Below are positions 23,415-32,962 of a DNA stretch of 49,634 nucleotides, piece by piece. The position numbers were made by a program, and so were the translations under genes. The stretch is from Bacillus sp. ISL-55 (lineage in GTDB: Bacteria > Bacillota > Bacilli > Bacillales > Cytobacillaceae): positions 1 through 49,634 of the forward strand of contig NZ_JAGGQU010000035.1 in the NCBI RefSeq assembly GCF_018613155.1, given 5' to 3'. The notes under the pieces were generated by a model, which saw nothing but the letters and a program-made list of their open reading frames with translations, was not told where the DNA came from and did no database searches. Numbering within the stretch: position 1 is the first letter of the stretch; every line of letters begins with the position of its first letter.

Positions 23415-24671
23415 TCAAAAAGGGATTTCTTCATCTAACATAACTTGACCATCTGTATCAACGATTTCTTTTTGTAAATTGCTTCTGTCCACTCTTTTTG
23501 ATACTTCTTTCATTATTTCCTTGTGTTCAAAAAAAATAGTTTTAGCAATATCCTTTCCAAGTGCATTTGCAATGTTCTTTTCATTGATTTTTTTTATATT
23601 AGTCACTTTAGCCATAAGGAGTTTTTTTGCATTTTCTTCAACTTTAGTAAGGAGTTCATCGGTATATAAGGGGAAGGCGTAGAATGTTATGAGCCTACAA
23701 TTAATCTCGCCTTCTTTTTTATTTATTGTTTTGCTATTAAGTTTCTGCAATTCTAACTTTTCTATGGTAGAAGCTCTAATATTCATTCCGATATTCAATA
23801 ATTCTAAAGGGAAATCTTTATCATGTGGTGGGATTTTGTGGATTAATCCGATTGAGGAGAATAAATTGATGGCTTTAGAGATTGTGCTTGCATCTGTACC
23901 AATTAGTTGATTTAGATGACGTGTTGATATATATACAGCATGCATTTTTTTGTACGAGTGTTTCATTAGTAAGGGGTGAATTGCTTCATTCTTCATCATT
24001 TCATACAATACATTCATATACGATTTAGTTAGCTTATATAAAGCAGGAAAATGATTCTTCCATTCTTTCCCTGAGTTCTGGATGGTGGCTTGATTTTTCT
24101 TCTGCCGAGCTTTCTGTTCCACTGCCCAAGCGTATTCTTCATACTCACATCCTAATAATTCTAAGAGTCCCACTCTGACTAATTCGATACTTGTTAAGTC
24201 TGGATTCGCCACGCTAACCAGATCTAATACACTAAAACTCCTACATAGCCCACCTTTCTCCATGGTAAAATAGCGATAAATTCCTTCTTGTTGATCCTTG
24301 TCAATCCAAGCAAAATGGTGCTTAAAAAGGATGCATGGAAAGTATTCCTTCTCTTTACACTCACTTAGATTGATAAAAACATCACTGAATAGGTTCGCTC
24401 TGGTTACATAAGATATGAACTGCTTATGGGATTTTACTGTTGGTGGTAGCTTATGGTTAGTCCTTCGAGTTATTAGTGAAGACATTCTCTTTTTCCCTTG
24501 AAGATATATACCTATTTCCGACAATTCCCCACTTGCAAATAGTGTTAAATAATCTTGATCATCTTCTTCATAACCTTTCTGTAAAGACTGAATGTGGTTC
24601 TTCTCTGTGTTGTAATTGACATTATTATAATTTATTTTTGGAGATTCGAAATAACAATCCCATACACTCAT
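23415..24671 (-). CDS. Putative plasmid replication initiator (degenerate CHC2-like plus winged helix)
   Basis: A 418-residue protein, the larger paralogue of the protein at 19434-20291. The central region (residues 85-175) has HKQFISYV, DVFINLSECKEKEYFPCILFKH, FAWIDKD...YRYF, SVLDLVSVANP and CEYEEYAWA, a layout like a CHC2 primase zinc finger that has lost most ligands. A winged-helix segment follows (YISTRHLNQLIGTDASTISKAINLFSSIGLIHK), then a charged helical tail. GAGGAGGG precedes the ATG, but the start lies in a hairpin. The gene stands beside a large gene-free, repeat-bearing region and partition genes, where a replication initiator is expected. That function is inferred. Confidence 0.62.
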   Translation of the reverse strand: MSVWDCYFESPKINYNNVNYNTEKNHIQSLQKGYEEDDQDYLTLFASGELSEIGIYLQGKKRMSSLITRRTNHKLPPTVKSHKQFISYVTRANLFSDVFINLSECKEKEYFPCILFKHHFAWIDKDQQEGIYRYFTMEKGGLCRSFSVLDLVSVANPDLTSIELVRVGLLELLGCEYEEYAWAVEQKARQKKNQATIQNSGKEWKNHFPALYKLTKSYMNVLYEMMKNEAIHPLLMKHSYKKMHAVYISTRHLNQLIGTDASTISKAINLFSSIGLIHKIPPHDKDFPLELLNIGMNIRASTIEKLELQKLNSKTINKKEGEINCRLITFYAFPLYTDELLTKVEENAKKLLMAKVTNIKKINEKNIANALGKDIAKTIFFEHKEIMKEVSKRVDRSNLQKEIVDTDGQVMLDEEIPF

Positions 24672-24708
24672 ACTGAAACCCTCCTCTTAATTAGATGGTT
24701 TTCAGTAT
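24670..24708 (-). promoter_or_regulatory. mRNA hairpin over the start codon of the replication gene
   Basis: On the minus strand ATACTGAAAACC pairs with GGTTTCAGTAT with one bulged A and a 16-base loop. The SD sequence (GAGGAG) is in the loop and the AU of the start codon ends the right arm. Such a fold should limit translation of the initiator, which would fit copy-number control. Confidence 0.55.
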
Positions 24709-25879
24709 AGCTACTATTCTTTTACAAAACAATAGCTTCAATGCTCTATAGTGTTTGACTATTACCTTTTTGAATTGAGGCAGATAGATGGATGAAGAAC
24801 TTGAAACACAAAAAAGTTCCGCAATAAAAACTAAATGTTATGTGAGTAAACTAATGCATAATTAACATCTTGTTTTGCAAGGAATAAACCAATTAGACTT
24901 AACCATATATCATTTTGCATAACCTACTACCTTCTTAGAGATAACTTTAAACTTAATGCTTAAAACAACTATATTTAATTTGGATCATATCTCATAAGTG
25001 CAATATGATGGTGCATCATTCAACTTGGTCAAAACATAATTCCTATATATGCGACTACAAAAAATTTTATCTGTGATTTCGAACTGTGGTAAACAATGGG
25101 TGATATGCAAATTCCCTTTGTTCAGTTTCAATAGGATATATTCAAAATCAATAGGTTGAAAACCATACTTTTAACTGACAAGCTACGCTTGTGATAGAGA
25201 CTCCATCCAATAAATCGTAGCTGTCCCTAATTTATCTACTCCTAAAACATTGATTGAAGTTTAATAGTACCCAATGCCTTTTAAAATTGCATATCCCTTC
25301 CAATATCTATTAGAGCTTTGTAAATGATTTTTTTCGGTTTCATCAGATTTTTTTCGATTCCTTTAGAGGTAACTTTTAATTGTCGCTTACGCTTCAAAAA
25401 CATAGATAAATAGGTAACATGCCTACCCTCAACAAATGGAAAAAGACATAAATAAACTAAATCACCCATAACTCTTATGCATAAGAACAACTTAGTCAAA
25501 ACACATAAATCTATATATAGGCAATTAAAAACTACAAGTGTCTGCACTCGCAGTAACTACAATGGTTTTAAATACACTTTCATCTATTAATTCAATTAGG
25601 GAAAAATACTTATCCTTGCAATAGATATTTCGTAATTAATCTCGTTCCAAATTCCACTGGCTACTCTCGGCTCCTTATAGGGCAACTTTCAATACCTCTA
25701 ACGCTTACTTGTCTTAAAAAGAACATCAAATCCGATATCTACCTGGATGCATGCAATAGGCATATAGCAGTATTTGTCCCACTTTTCAATTTGATAACTT
25801 TAATGTTTTGAAGAAGGGGTTCATTTACATTCTACCTTGTCTGCTTTAATCCCATTAAGTAAGAGGTAGCATAATTAAT
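24709..25879. other. Gene-free AT-rich region, candidate origin/centromere
   Basis: About 1.17 kb between the replication gene and the parM-like gene holds no convincing gene. CAACTT(G/A)GTCAAAACA occurs at 25021 and about 25489, each followed within 15-20 bases by a TATATA-like stretch. A 20-bp tandem, GATTTTTTTCG with related downstream bases, lies at 25327-25366. These features fit an origin, a parC centromere or both. One 88-codon frame (25281-25547, minus) lacks an SD site and is not annotated. Confidence 0.5.
25327..25366 (+). repeat. 20-bp tandem duplication
   Basis: Two adjacent 20-bp units begin ATTTTTTTCG and continue GTTTCATCAG and ATTCCTTTAG. They lie inside the gene-free region between the replication and partition genes and may be part of an origin or centromere. 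Confidence 0.5.
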
Positions 25880-25966
25880 TCAAGAAACTCCTTAAATTTC
25901 TTGAGAATAATTCTTTATTCGACATCAAATTTGTTATATTTCACGAAATTTTTTATATGATATAGT
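25880..25966 (+). promoter_or_regulatory. Promoter and operator-like dyad of the partition operon
   Basis: TTCAAGAAA and TTTCTTGA (25880-25904) form an eight-base dyad. Downstream, TTGTTA and TATATG are spaced 17 bases apart, a possible promoter about 35-65 bases before the parM-like start. ParR-type proteins often bind repeats upstream of parM to repress and to nucleate filaments, so the dyad is a candidate binding site. Confidence 0.45.
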
Positions 25967-26000
25967 AGCTTTTTAAAAAAATCAAAGGAGGTTTTTAATA

Positions 26001-26990
26001 ATGTTATTTGAAGAAGTAAATGTAGCAGTAGACTCAGGAAAAGGATTCAGCAAATTTTTAGTTAGAGATGCTGTTACAAAAGAATATAAAAAATCAGTAT
26101 TTCCTACTAAGATCCAGAAGGTAAACAATATCGGCTTTGACCTATCAACCAATTCTTATCAGGTAGAATATGATGGTGAGATCTATCTGATTGGAGACAT
26201 GCTAACGAACTTAGTGAACACTGATTTAACAAAGAAAACAAAGGAACACTTATTATGTATTTATCTTTCAGTGGTTAATGCCATAAAGTTGTCTAACAGT
26301 AAAAAGGCAGGAATTTATAGGGTTAATCTTTCGCTAAATACCCCACTCACCATCTTCAAAAATAAGAAATTGAAGGATGAATATGAACAATTCATCAGAC
26401 AAAATGGAGGAACCATTCATTTCACTCTAAATGGGGAGCATTTCCTATTTAAAATACAAAACCTTTTTCTATTACAGGAGGGAATCGGTTCTCTCTTTCT
26501 TCGACCTGATTATAAAAATAAAAATGTTGTTCAAATTGATATCGGAACCCTCAATGTCACCGTAAACTCTTTCTTATCATTAATTCCTCAGCTCGATTCC
26601 AATTTTTCGAATAGTTATGGAACAAACTCGTTATTCTCAACATTACGTGAACGACTATCGATGGATTATGGTGTGACTGTCCATTACAAAGATCTGGAAC
26701 AAATAATTAAAGATAGGGTTTTAATAGTAGAAGGAGAGAGAATGCTTGATAGTTCTGTAATTATTGAAGAAATTATGGAGAACCATGCTAAACAAATCAT
26801 GGCAAGTGTTAAAGCACAAGTTTCCTTGAACAATACTGAGATTTCCTTTGTAGGGGGCGGTTCTATCCTTCTATACGAACAGCTAAAGAAACTCGTACCA
26901 CAAGCCACTTTCGAACCTGATCCTCAATTCTGCTCCTTAAATAGCTTCTACCGCATAATGGAGGCTAAACTCCATGCCCAAAGACTATAA
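26001..26990 (+). CDS. ParM/Alp-type actin-like plasmid partition protein
   Basis: A 329-residue actin-fold ATPase. The phosphate-1 motif is VAVDSGKGFSKFLV near residues 8-21, the phosphate-2 motif is VQIDIGTLNVTV near residue 175, and the adenosine motif is ISFVGGGSILLY near residue 287. The layout and length match bacterial plasmid-segregating actins (ParM, AlfA, Alp7A). Filaments of such proteins push plasmid copies apart. AAAGGAGG precedes the ATG at a normal distance. The downstream gene overlaps it by 17 bases and encodes a small ParR-like protein, the usual partner. It is one of the few rightward genes here and faces the defence operon across a terminator. Confidence 0.85.
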   Translation: MLFEEVNVAVDSGKGFSKFLVRDAVTKEYKKSVFPTKIQKVNNIGFDLSTNSYQVEYDGEIYLIGDMLTNLVNTDLTKKTKEHLLCIYLSVVNAIKLSNSKKAGIYRVNLSLNTPLTIFKNKKLKDEYEQFIRQNGGTIHFTLNGEHFLFKIQNLFLLQEGIGSLFLRPDYKNKNVVQIDIGTLNVTVNSFLSLIPQLDSNFSNSYGTNSLFSTLRERLSMDYGVTVHYKDLEQIIKDRVLIVEGERMLDSSVIIEEIMENHAKQIMASVKAQVSLNNTEISFVGGGSILLYEQLKKLVPQATFEPDPQFCSLNSFYRIMEAKLHAQRL

Positions 26991-27252
26991 AAGTATTACA
27001 ATCAGTTTCAAGCCCGAAGCAATCCACTTGTATGAGTTTACAAGGAAACAAAGCAATAAAAGTGCATATATATTAAAACTCATTCAAAAGGACATGGAAG
27101 GAGAAGACGATGCATCCTTAAAACAGACGATAAAAGCAATCATCTTGGAAATCCTTAACGACAAGGATATTACTCTTAATGAATCAAAAAAGGTTGCTAA
27201 CGAAGAGACTCTAACTGATTATGACATTGGTATTATTAATGAATACTTCTAA
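26974..27252 (+). CDS. ParR-like DNA-binding adaptor (92 aa)
   Basis: A 92-residue protein starting inside the end of the parM-like gene, with GGAGG nine bases upstream. The N-terminal half reads as a ribbon-helix-helix: SITISFKPEAIHLYEFTRKQSNKSAYILKLI, a strand followed by two helices. The acidic C-terminal half (EETLTDYDIGIINEYF) resembles the filament-contact tail of ParR adaptors. In type II partition systems this protein binds the centromere and caps actin filaments. Assignment rests on size, fold pattern and position after the actin gene. Confidence 0.75.
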   Translation: MPKDYKSITISFKPEAIHLYEFTRKQSNKSAYILKLIQKDMEGEDDASLKQTIKAIILEILNDKDITLNESKKVANEETLTDYDIGIINEYF

Positions 27253-27256
27253 CAAC

Positions 27257-27280
27257 AATAGACGGCCGCGGCCGTCTATT
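27257..27280. terminator. Perfect GC-rich palindrome between convergent genes
   Basis: AATAGACGGCCG followed directly by CGGCCGTCTATT is a perfect 24-bp palindrome four bases after the parR-like stop. On the plus strand it is followed by TTCAGTTTTAA. It probably serves as a bidirectional terminator between the partition operon and the defence operon ending at 27307. Confidence 0.75.
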
Positions 27281-27306
27281 TCAGTTTTAATGTTAAAAAA
27301 TTCCGT

Positions 27307-30036
27307 TTACCAACCCTGTTCAAAATACTTCCTGATTTCCTTTCGATCCAGAACTTTCGAACAGCTTTCCCAATCAATTTTATCCACCGAGTTATTGTAC
27401 CTATTTTCAAATGGATGTTTTTGGGGAACCTCGTTTATACGTTGCTTCGCTTTTTCGATATCGTTTTGTGCAATATCAACCCATATATCTTCCAATACAT
27501 CTGGTAGTTGTCCGAACACACCATGAATGTTTTTAAAACGTTCTGATAGCAAGCTGTGTACCCTGTCTTCAACCGAATCCTTGTATCTTAGATTGTAGAC
27601 ATGCACTACCTCATTTACTTGACCGATACGTTGGATACGCCCTTTCCTTTGCTCCAGTCTTGTAGGGTTCCAAGGTAAGTCGAGGTTAATTAAAGTGCCT
27701 AACGTTTGTAAGTTTAGCCCTTCACTTGCAGAGTCAGTACCTATTAATAATCTTAATTGTCGCTGTTTTACTAATGATTTTAATTCTTCTTTCTCCTTTT
27801 TAGTAAAACTACCATCAATGAATAGACCTGACTTATCTCCACCTGCATATAATCCTACACTTTCACCTGGAAATTTCTCTGATAACGACTGTGCAACCCA
27901 TCTTGCAGTATCAAAGTATTGAGAGAAAATAATACAACCCTTTTCAAGCCATTTCCAATCAGTTAATAACTGTACAACCTTTTCGAATTTAGGATCTGTG
28001 GTTTCATTTGTCTCCAAGGACTTTACATACTTTACAAGTAGTTCCTCTTCTTCTGGTGTGAGGTTTTTAATATCTTCCTCTACATATTGATCGTCTTCTT
28101 CATCTGCCCAATCAGAAAATGAGGTGTTCCATTCATTCAGCATCTTTCTGCCTGTATTTAAACCTGCAACCACTGAGCTTCCTATTCTTTTGAGCAGTAG
28201 TGTTTTAAGAAAGCCACTACTTTTATTCCTTTTCCCTAATAAATTACAGAATTCCTCTGCAAACATATAACCTTGCTTTAAATAACTTGATAAAATTAGA
28301 GCATCGTCATCAGACTCTCCATGTAATTCTACCTCAATCTTCTGTAAAAAAGGTTCACCCGTTTCAGGATTAATTGTATTCTCTAAATATCCACGTTCCC
28401 TCCGAACAACATGCCGAATATAGGGGTTGTATTTTTGATAAAAGTTATTGTCTAAAATTCGCCCTATTTTTGCTTGATCTGGTTTTGAAAGATCAAGTAG
28501 ATTAGTATTTACAACGAATTGATCATCTTTTAATCCGACTTTTCTTCTAATCATCCCAAATGTCATTTCATCTTCTTTAGATGGTGGAAAAGGGTTCCTT
28601 ATCCACTCCCAATTTTCAGGGTTAAAGAACTCCATCTTTTCTTCACCAGTGATAAGTTTTAGACTTCTTGGAATCTGCTCCCTTTTACGCCACAATGAAA
28701 ACCTACTACCGAGAACACTATCATTTTTTTGAGATAAAATATTCATCAAATCCCATAATTCGATTGGATACAACTGAATAGGTGTTGCAGTTGCCAGTAA
28801 CATGCTTTTTGTTCGTGTAGAGATACTGAGTAGAAACTCGTACAAATTATTAGGATCAGGGCTTTGGTTTTCTTTCTTCTCTCCTAAGTTTTTTCTTCTT
28901 GCTCTATGTGATTCGTCTACAATTACGCATTCATATTCTTTCGAAAGTAAATGTTCAACAATCGGCGACTGCGACACAATTAGTCCCTGAGAAACAATCC
29001 CTATTTTCCTTGGACATCTTTTAATATCTTCAAGTCCTCTGTTTGGATAATTAAAACCATTTTCATCTATCCACTCTTTACCATTCCAAACAGCAGATGG
29101 TATGTTCAATAAAGTTTTTAGTTCATCCTGCCACTGCCATAAAAGAGTCTTAGGAACTATTACGAGAACTGGTTTTTCTCCATAAAGTGCCATTAGTTGT
29201 GCTGACATCGCAAGTTGAATTGTTTTGCCAAGTCCAACTTGATCGGCCAATATGTATCTTGCTCCATGACTACGTTGATGATCTCTAAAGGCTAAATCCA
29301 CAAAATATTTTTGGTGTTCCCATAATCCAAATTCTCCTCTAATAACTGGAGATTCTACTGCTGTTGAGGCAGGATCAGGATTCTCTTTCCACTCCTCAAC
29401 TGAATCAATTATTTCTCTTTCAGATATTCGTTTTATATCCTCAATAATAAATTCTGATAACCGAATTGCACTCGGATCATTCCAAAGTGCATCGAACTCT
29501 TCTTGCACCCATTCAACCGCATCATCTGAGTCATCTTCCCAAACTAATTCATAATTTAGTTTCCACCCATTATATGTTTCGTTAGCACTCCCTAAAAAGG
29601 TTGTTTTCTTATCATTAGCTAAAGTTACAATGCCTGCTTTACCATGGATAAGACCAAATTTTTCATCTGGAATCACTCTCACTTCAAGTTTTCCAGATGA
29701 TAGAAGTTCATACAACTTTTTGAATCTATTAGATGAATCGGGTATTTCCTCTGGCTTAAACTCACACCATTCTTTTCTAATAGCTGACTGAGCAAGTCTT
29801 GCAGTTTCCACATCTTTAATATGAAGTCCTGAATTACAAACAACTCTAACTTTCCCCTCTATTTTTTCAATTGCTTCACCAGCAATCTCTAAAATCGAGG
29901 AGCTAAAATAACCCGCAATCCTATCGTAACTTTTAGCATTCTTTAATCTATTGTTTAAAAGAGAGGCATTAATAGCCTCTCTCCTTGTAGAATACCTTCT
30001 TATCAAATTTTCTGCACCTACCTTAAATCCCATCAT
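27307..30036 (-). CDS. PLD-like plus SNF2-type helicase, defence operon
   Basis: A 909-residue fusion. Residues 1-200 form a phospholipase D-like domain with HGKAGIVT and GSANETYNGW (HKD-type motif). A superfamily 2 helicase of SNF2 type follows: ADQVGLGKTIQLAM (motif I), VIVDESHRARR (motif II), LLATATPIQL (motif III), FSQYFDTARWVA and GTDSASEGLNLQ (motifs IV-V), and RLEQRKGRIQRIGQ (motif VI). It is the last gene of a four-gene operon and overlaps the methyltransferase gene by 14 bases. It resembles the helicase of helicase-methylase-ATPase loci, thought to act on foreign DNA. Whether the PLD domain cleaves DNA is unproven. Confidence 0.85.
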   Translation of the reverse strand: MMGFKVGAENLIRRYSTRREAINASLLNNRLKNAKSYDRIAGYFSSSILEIAGEAIEKIEGKVRVVCNSGLHIKDVETARLAQSAIRKEWCEFKPEEIPDSSNRFKKLYELLSSGKLEVRVIPDEKFGLIHGKAGIVTLANDKKTTFLGSANETYNGWKLNYELVWEDDSDDAVEWVQEEFDALWNDPSAIRLSEFIIEDIKRISEREIIDSVEEWKENPDPASTAVESPVIRGEFGLWEHQKYFVDLAFRDHQRSHGARYILADQVGLGKTIQLAMSAQLMALYGEKPVLVIVPKTLLWQWQDELKTLLNIPSAVWNGKEWIDENGFNYPNRGLEDIKRCPRKIGIVSQGLIVSQSPIVEHLLSKEYECVIVDESHRARRKNLGEKKENQSPDPNNLYEFLLSISTRTKSMLLATATPIQLYPIELWDLMNILSQKNDSVLGSRFSLWRKREQIPRSLKLITGEEKMEFFNPENWEWIRNPFPPSKEDEMTFGMIRRKVGLKDDQFVVNTNLLDLSKPDQAKIGRILDNNFYQKYNPYIRHVVRRERGYLENTINPETGEPFLQKIEVELHGESDDDALILSSYLKQGYMFAEEFCNLLGKRNKSSGFLKTLLLKRIGSSVVAGLNTGRKMLNEWNTSFSDWADEEDDQYVEEDIKNLTPEEEELLVKYVKSLETNETTDPKFEKVVQLLTDWKWLEKGCIIFSQYFDTARWVAQSLSEKFPGESVGLYAGGDKSGLFIDGSFTKKEKEELKSLVKQRQLRLLIGTDSASEGLNLQTLGTLINLDLPWNPTRLEQRKGRIQRIGQVNEVVHVYNLRYKDSVEDRVHSLLSERFKNIHGVFGQLPDVLEDIWVDIAQNDIEKAKQRINEVPQKHPFENRYNNSVDKIDWESCSKVLDRKEIRKYFEQGW

Positions 30037-32947
30037 TTCTGATAGCTTCTTTTAATAACCTTGCGTAGTATGCGTCTCGATGCCAATGTTGCATATGTGA
30101 GATGTTTTCAAATCTTGATAAAAAGTCAAGAATTTCGATAATAGCGGAACGTTTATCCCAATACTCATTGTTCTGATCATAGGTAGCCTTTAAATAGTTC
30201 TTTCCTTCAGAAGTTGATTCAGCTTGAACACTTTGATAAAGCGACATCAATATATGTCTCATTAAAGAACGACCAAAGTTGTCCCTATCTATTCCTCTTG
30301 ACCGATATTCAGATGCAGTCTTTAATCGGACTGAATTTGCTTTGAAATTTTCAAACATATCCCTATAATCGCCAACACCAAATCCTCTTGCTAACTCTTG
30401 ATAAGCACTTACTTGATATATGTTTCCCATTTCCAATTCAAGACCTCTAATAAAGAATCGCTCTTCTGGAAGCAAATCCCTCCACACAAGATTATCAAAT
30501 CCTTCTGGAATTAAATAATCATAGGCTATTTTTACCGCCTTTCTAATTAATGCTTCAATTGGGCTTTCGTCATTAGAACTTCTCGATTTTGATAATTCAT
30601 ATTTAACATCAATCCCTTCAATATCTTTATATGCCGTTAGGACTTTAAGAGATGATGCATATGAAGCTAATAAGTAGTCCGCATCAGTAAAATTCGGATC
30701 TTCTTTATCATCGAGATTTTTCATACTATCAATTTGGAACTGAACTTCATTCTTAATTTTTCTATAAAGTTCATCTTGGAAAGCAATATCATTTGAAATC
30801 TGTTTCTTTAAAACTAACAAAACTGTCCCTTGAACATAATTCCCTTGCTTTAATCCATTAGCATCTGTTTCAGTTGCAATATTCCATGCAGATTCTACTT
30901 TTAACCCCGCAGACCATAAAATCATGGCCAGCTCAGCCCAAACTTTAACATCTTGGTGAGTGAACATTACAACTTGTGTACCGTTATCTGGCATATTAGT
31001 CCCAAGTTTCTTATAAATCTCAATCATGCTGTTATTAAATGTTTCACCAGTACCTTTTACAGCCAAAACTCTTTTACTATCTGAATACCAATCAGGGAAA
31101 GTCCTTTCTAACAATGACTTATCCCATGCCAGGAAAAACTCCGTCAATTCATGATAATTAACTGCATCAGCATAAGGTGGATCTGTAATCCAGATATCGC
31201 AATTATCCACGGTATTCCTTGCATCCATTACCTTAACTATTCTATTGTGGTTTGAAATCAAAAAATTATTTATATTGAAAAACCAAGTAGTTTGCAAAGA
31301 TAACATTGTTCTTGAAAGATAATTATATAATGTATTTAAGGCTTGGTTACTAAATGTCTGAGCACCCTTTTCATTAGATCCATCAGATAGCCACTGAGAT
31401 AATTTAGCATTCCAGTTTGACAATTTATTAATCCCTAAAATCCCTATTGCTCTTTCTCTTTCATTTTCTGCAATTTCATCGACTACCTTCATGAATAAAC
31501 CATGAGTAAGTAACTGTCTCGGAGTGAATAATTGATGCCAATATTGCCATCCTCGTTCTCTTTGAAGTCTTGAAGTTTCAGAACCTTCTTCTATAACTGA
31601 TGATGGAATATATCCTTTATCTTGCCATTCCAGGAATTTTTCAGAAAGCAACAGCTTCACTTTTTCTTCTCTCTCTATGTCTTCCTTTGTAGGAGTTTGA
31701 TAGTATCTCCTTGTCTTACTATTACCATTGTCATCAACATACTCTTCTACATACCTAACACAGAAAAGACGTTCTTGAAATACATCATTATCCCTTGGTA
31801 TAAATTCACTTTTATTCCATCTTCTTAACCCATATACTGTATTACCTTTGTCATCTTTTCTATCTCGGCGAAGAACAGTAATTGGAGTTTCTCTTTTACA
31901 ATTAGGACATTTTAAATTCCCACTATTTATGGTATTCATATCGTTCGCTTGTTTAATATCTTCTTTAGTTGCCCCTTGAACTATATCAATATTAAAGCCA
32001 CCAACACCATTATCTTTCAATAAAGCTACAGTGTTAGTGCCTTTACCAATTATCCATGATGGGGCAAGGGGAACATAGTAACTACATTCAGGACATTCAG
32101 CTTCAAGACAATATAAATAAGCATCAGCTCTATGCCCTTTTTCATTATGTTCTATCTTCCAGTTGATTACTTGTTTATCTACTAATTCATATACTTTCTG
32201 CTGAAAGCTCTTTACACTTTCTATTTCTTCAGCTGTTGCTCCAGCGATATTTAATGCCGACCATGTTAAAAGTGACGCTACTGGATTTAAGTCCGATGCG
32301 TAGACATCTGCTCCTACTCTTGCAGATTCAAAGGGAATACTTCCACCACCCGAAAAACAGTCTCCAATTCTTGGTGTATGCCCGTACCTCTTCTCACCCA
32401 ATTGCTTTATTAACTCCTGAAGACTTGAAGCAGATGTTTCTAAATGATCATTTATCTCTATCCATGAAGTTTCAGGTAGATTAATTACGTGTTCAGGTCT
32501 ATCACAAAATGTTAGTTTTTCATCGTAAGACAATCGATTAAATGTTAATTCTTGTAATTGATCCTTTTCAGCTTTTGTTATTCCCTTTTTGTAAGTTGGT
32601 TTATCCTCAGTTGATGATGTACTAAAATACTTCTCCTTTTCTCGATCAGTAAGGAGTTTATATACAGCTTTGGTTGTTAAGTTTTTTGACCTTCTTAAAA
32701 ACAAACCCTCATCATCCATTGTTAATAATTTCAAAAAGATTTCTCTATCCTTTTTGGGATTATCAGAAACAGGAAGCAATACACCAAGTATAGTAGCTCT
32801 CACAAGGATAAGAGGCTTACGGCCCCACCACTTTCCAAGACCTGTTAAAGTCTGTCCCAAGTTAGCTTTACGTTCTTTATAGCTCTCTTTTGACACCTTT
32901 GATACAGGAAACTGTGTTTCTATAAATGACTTACTGTAATTTAACAA
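30023..32947 (-). CDS. DUF1156-type DNA (adenine) methyltransferase
   Basis: A 974-residue methyltransferase. The N-terminus (SFIETQFPVSKVSKES, LGKWWGRKPLILVRATILG) is the DUF1156 signature. The SAM-binding motif is GDCFSGGGSIPFESARVG near residue 197, with DLNPVA following, and the catalytic motif is WITDPPYADAVNYHE near residue 593 (DPPY, typical of N6-adenine enzymes). Zinc-ribbon pairs (CPECS, CPNCK) lie between. A TTG start with CAGGGGG upstream fits. In the operon it would mark host DNA while the helicase and DUF499 ATPase act on unmodified DNA; that division of labour is inferred from similar systems. Confidence 0.88.
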   Translation of the reverse strand: MLNYSKSFIETQFPVSKVSKESYKERKANLGQTLTGLGKWWGRKPLILVRATILGVLLPVSDNPKKDREIFLKLLTMDDEGLFLRRSKNLTTKAVYKLLTDREKEKYFSTSSTEDKPTYKKGITKAEKDQLQELTFNRLSYDEKLTFCDRPEHVINLPETSWIEINDHLETSASSLQELIKQLGEKRYGHTPRIGDCFSGGGSIPFESARVGADVYASDLNPVASLLTWSALNIAGATAEEIESVKSFQQKVYELVDKQVINWKIEHNEKGHRADAYLYCLEAECPECSYYVPLAPSWIIGKGTNTVALLKDNGVGGFNIDIVQGATKEDIKQANDMNTINSGNLKCPNCKRETPITVLRRDRKDDKGNTVYGLRRWNKSEFIPRDNDVFQERLFCVRYVEEYVDDNGNSKTRRYYQTPTKEDIEREEKVKLLLSEKFLEWQDKGYIPSSVIEEGSETSRLQRERGWQYWHQLFTPRQLLTHGLFMKVVDEIAENERERAIGILGINKLSNWNAKLSQWLSDGSNEKGAQTFSNQALNTLYNYLSRTMLSLQTTWFFNINNFLISNHNRIVKVMDARNTVDNCDIWITDPPYADAVNYHELTEFFLAWDKSLLERTFPDWYSDSKRVLAVKGTGETFNNSMIEIYKKLGTNMPDNGTQVVMFTHQDVKVWAELAMILWSAGLKVESAWNIATETDANGLKQGNYVQGTVLLVLKKQISNDIAFQDELYRKIKNEVQFQIDSMKNLDDKEDPNFTDADYLLASYASSLKVLTAYKDIEGIDVKYELSKSRSSNDESPIEALIRKAVKIAYDYLIPEGFDNLVWRDLLPEERFFIRGLELEMGNIYQVSAYQELARGFGVGDYRDMFENFKANSVRLKTASEYRSRGIDRDNFGRSLMRHILMSLYQSVQAESTSEGKNYLKATYDQNNEYWDKRSAIIEILDFLSRFENISHMQHWHRDAYYARLLKEAIRNDGI

Positions 32948-32962
32948 AAGACTACCCCCTGC

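Noticed and set aside
25281-25547. 88-codon open frame on the minus strand in the origin-like region
   Set aside because: It has no SD site, begins in repeat-containing sequence and has a Leu/Cys-rich start unlike neighbouring proteins, so it is probably fortuitous.
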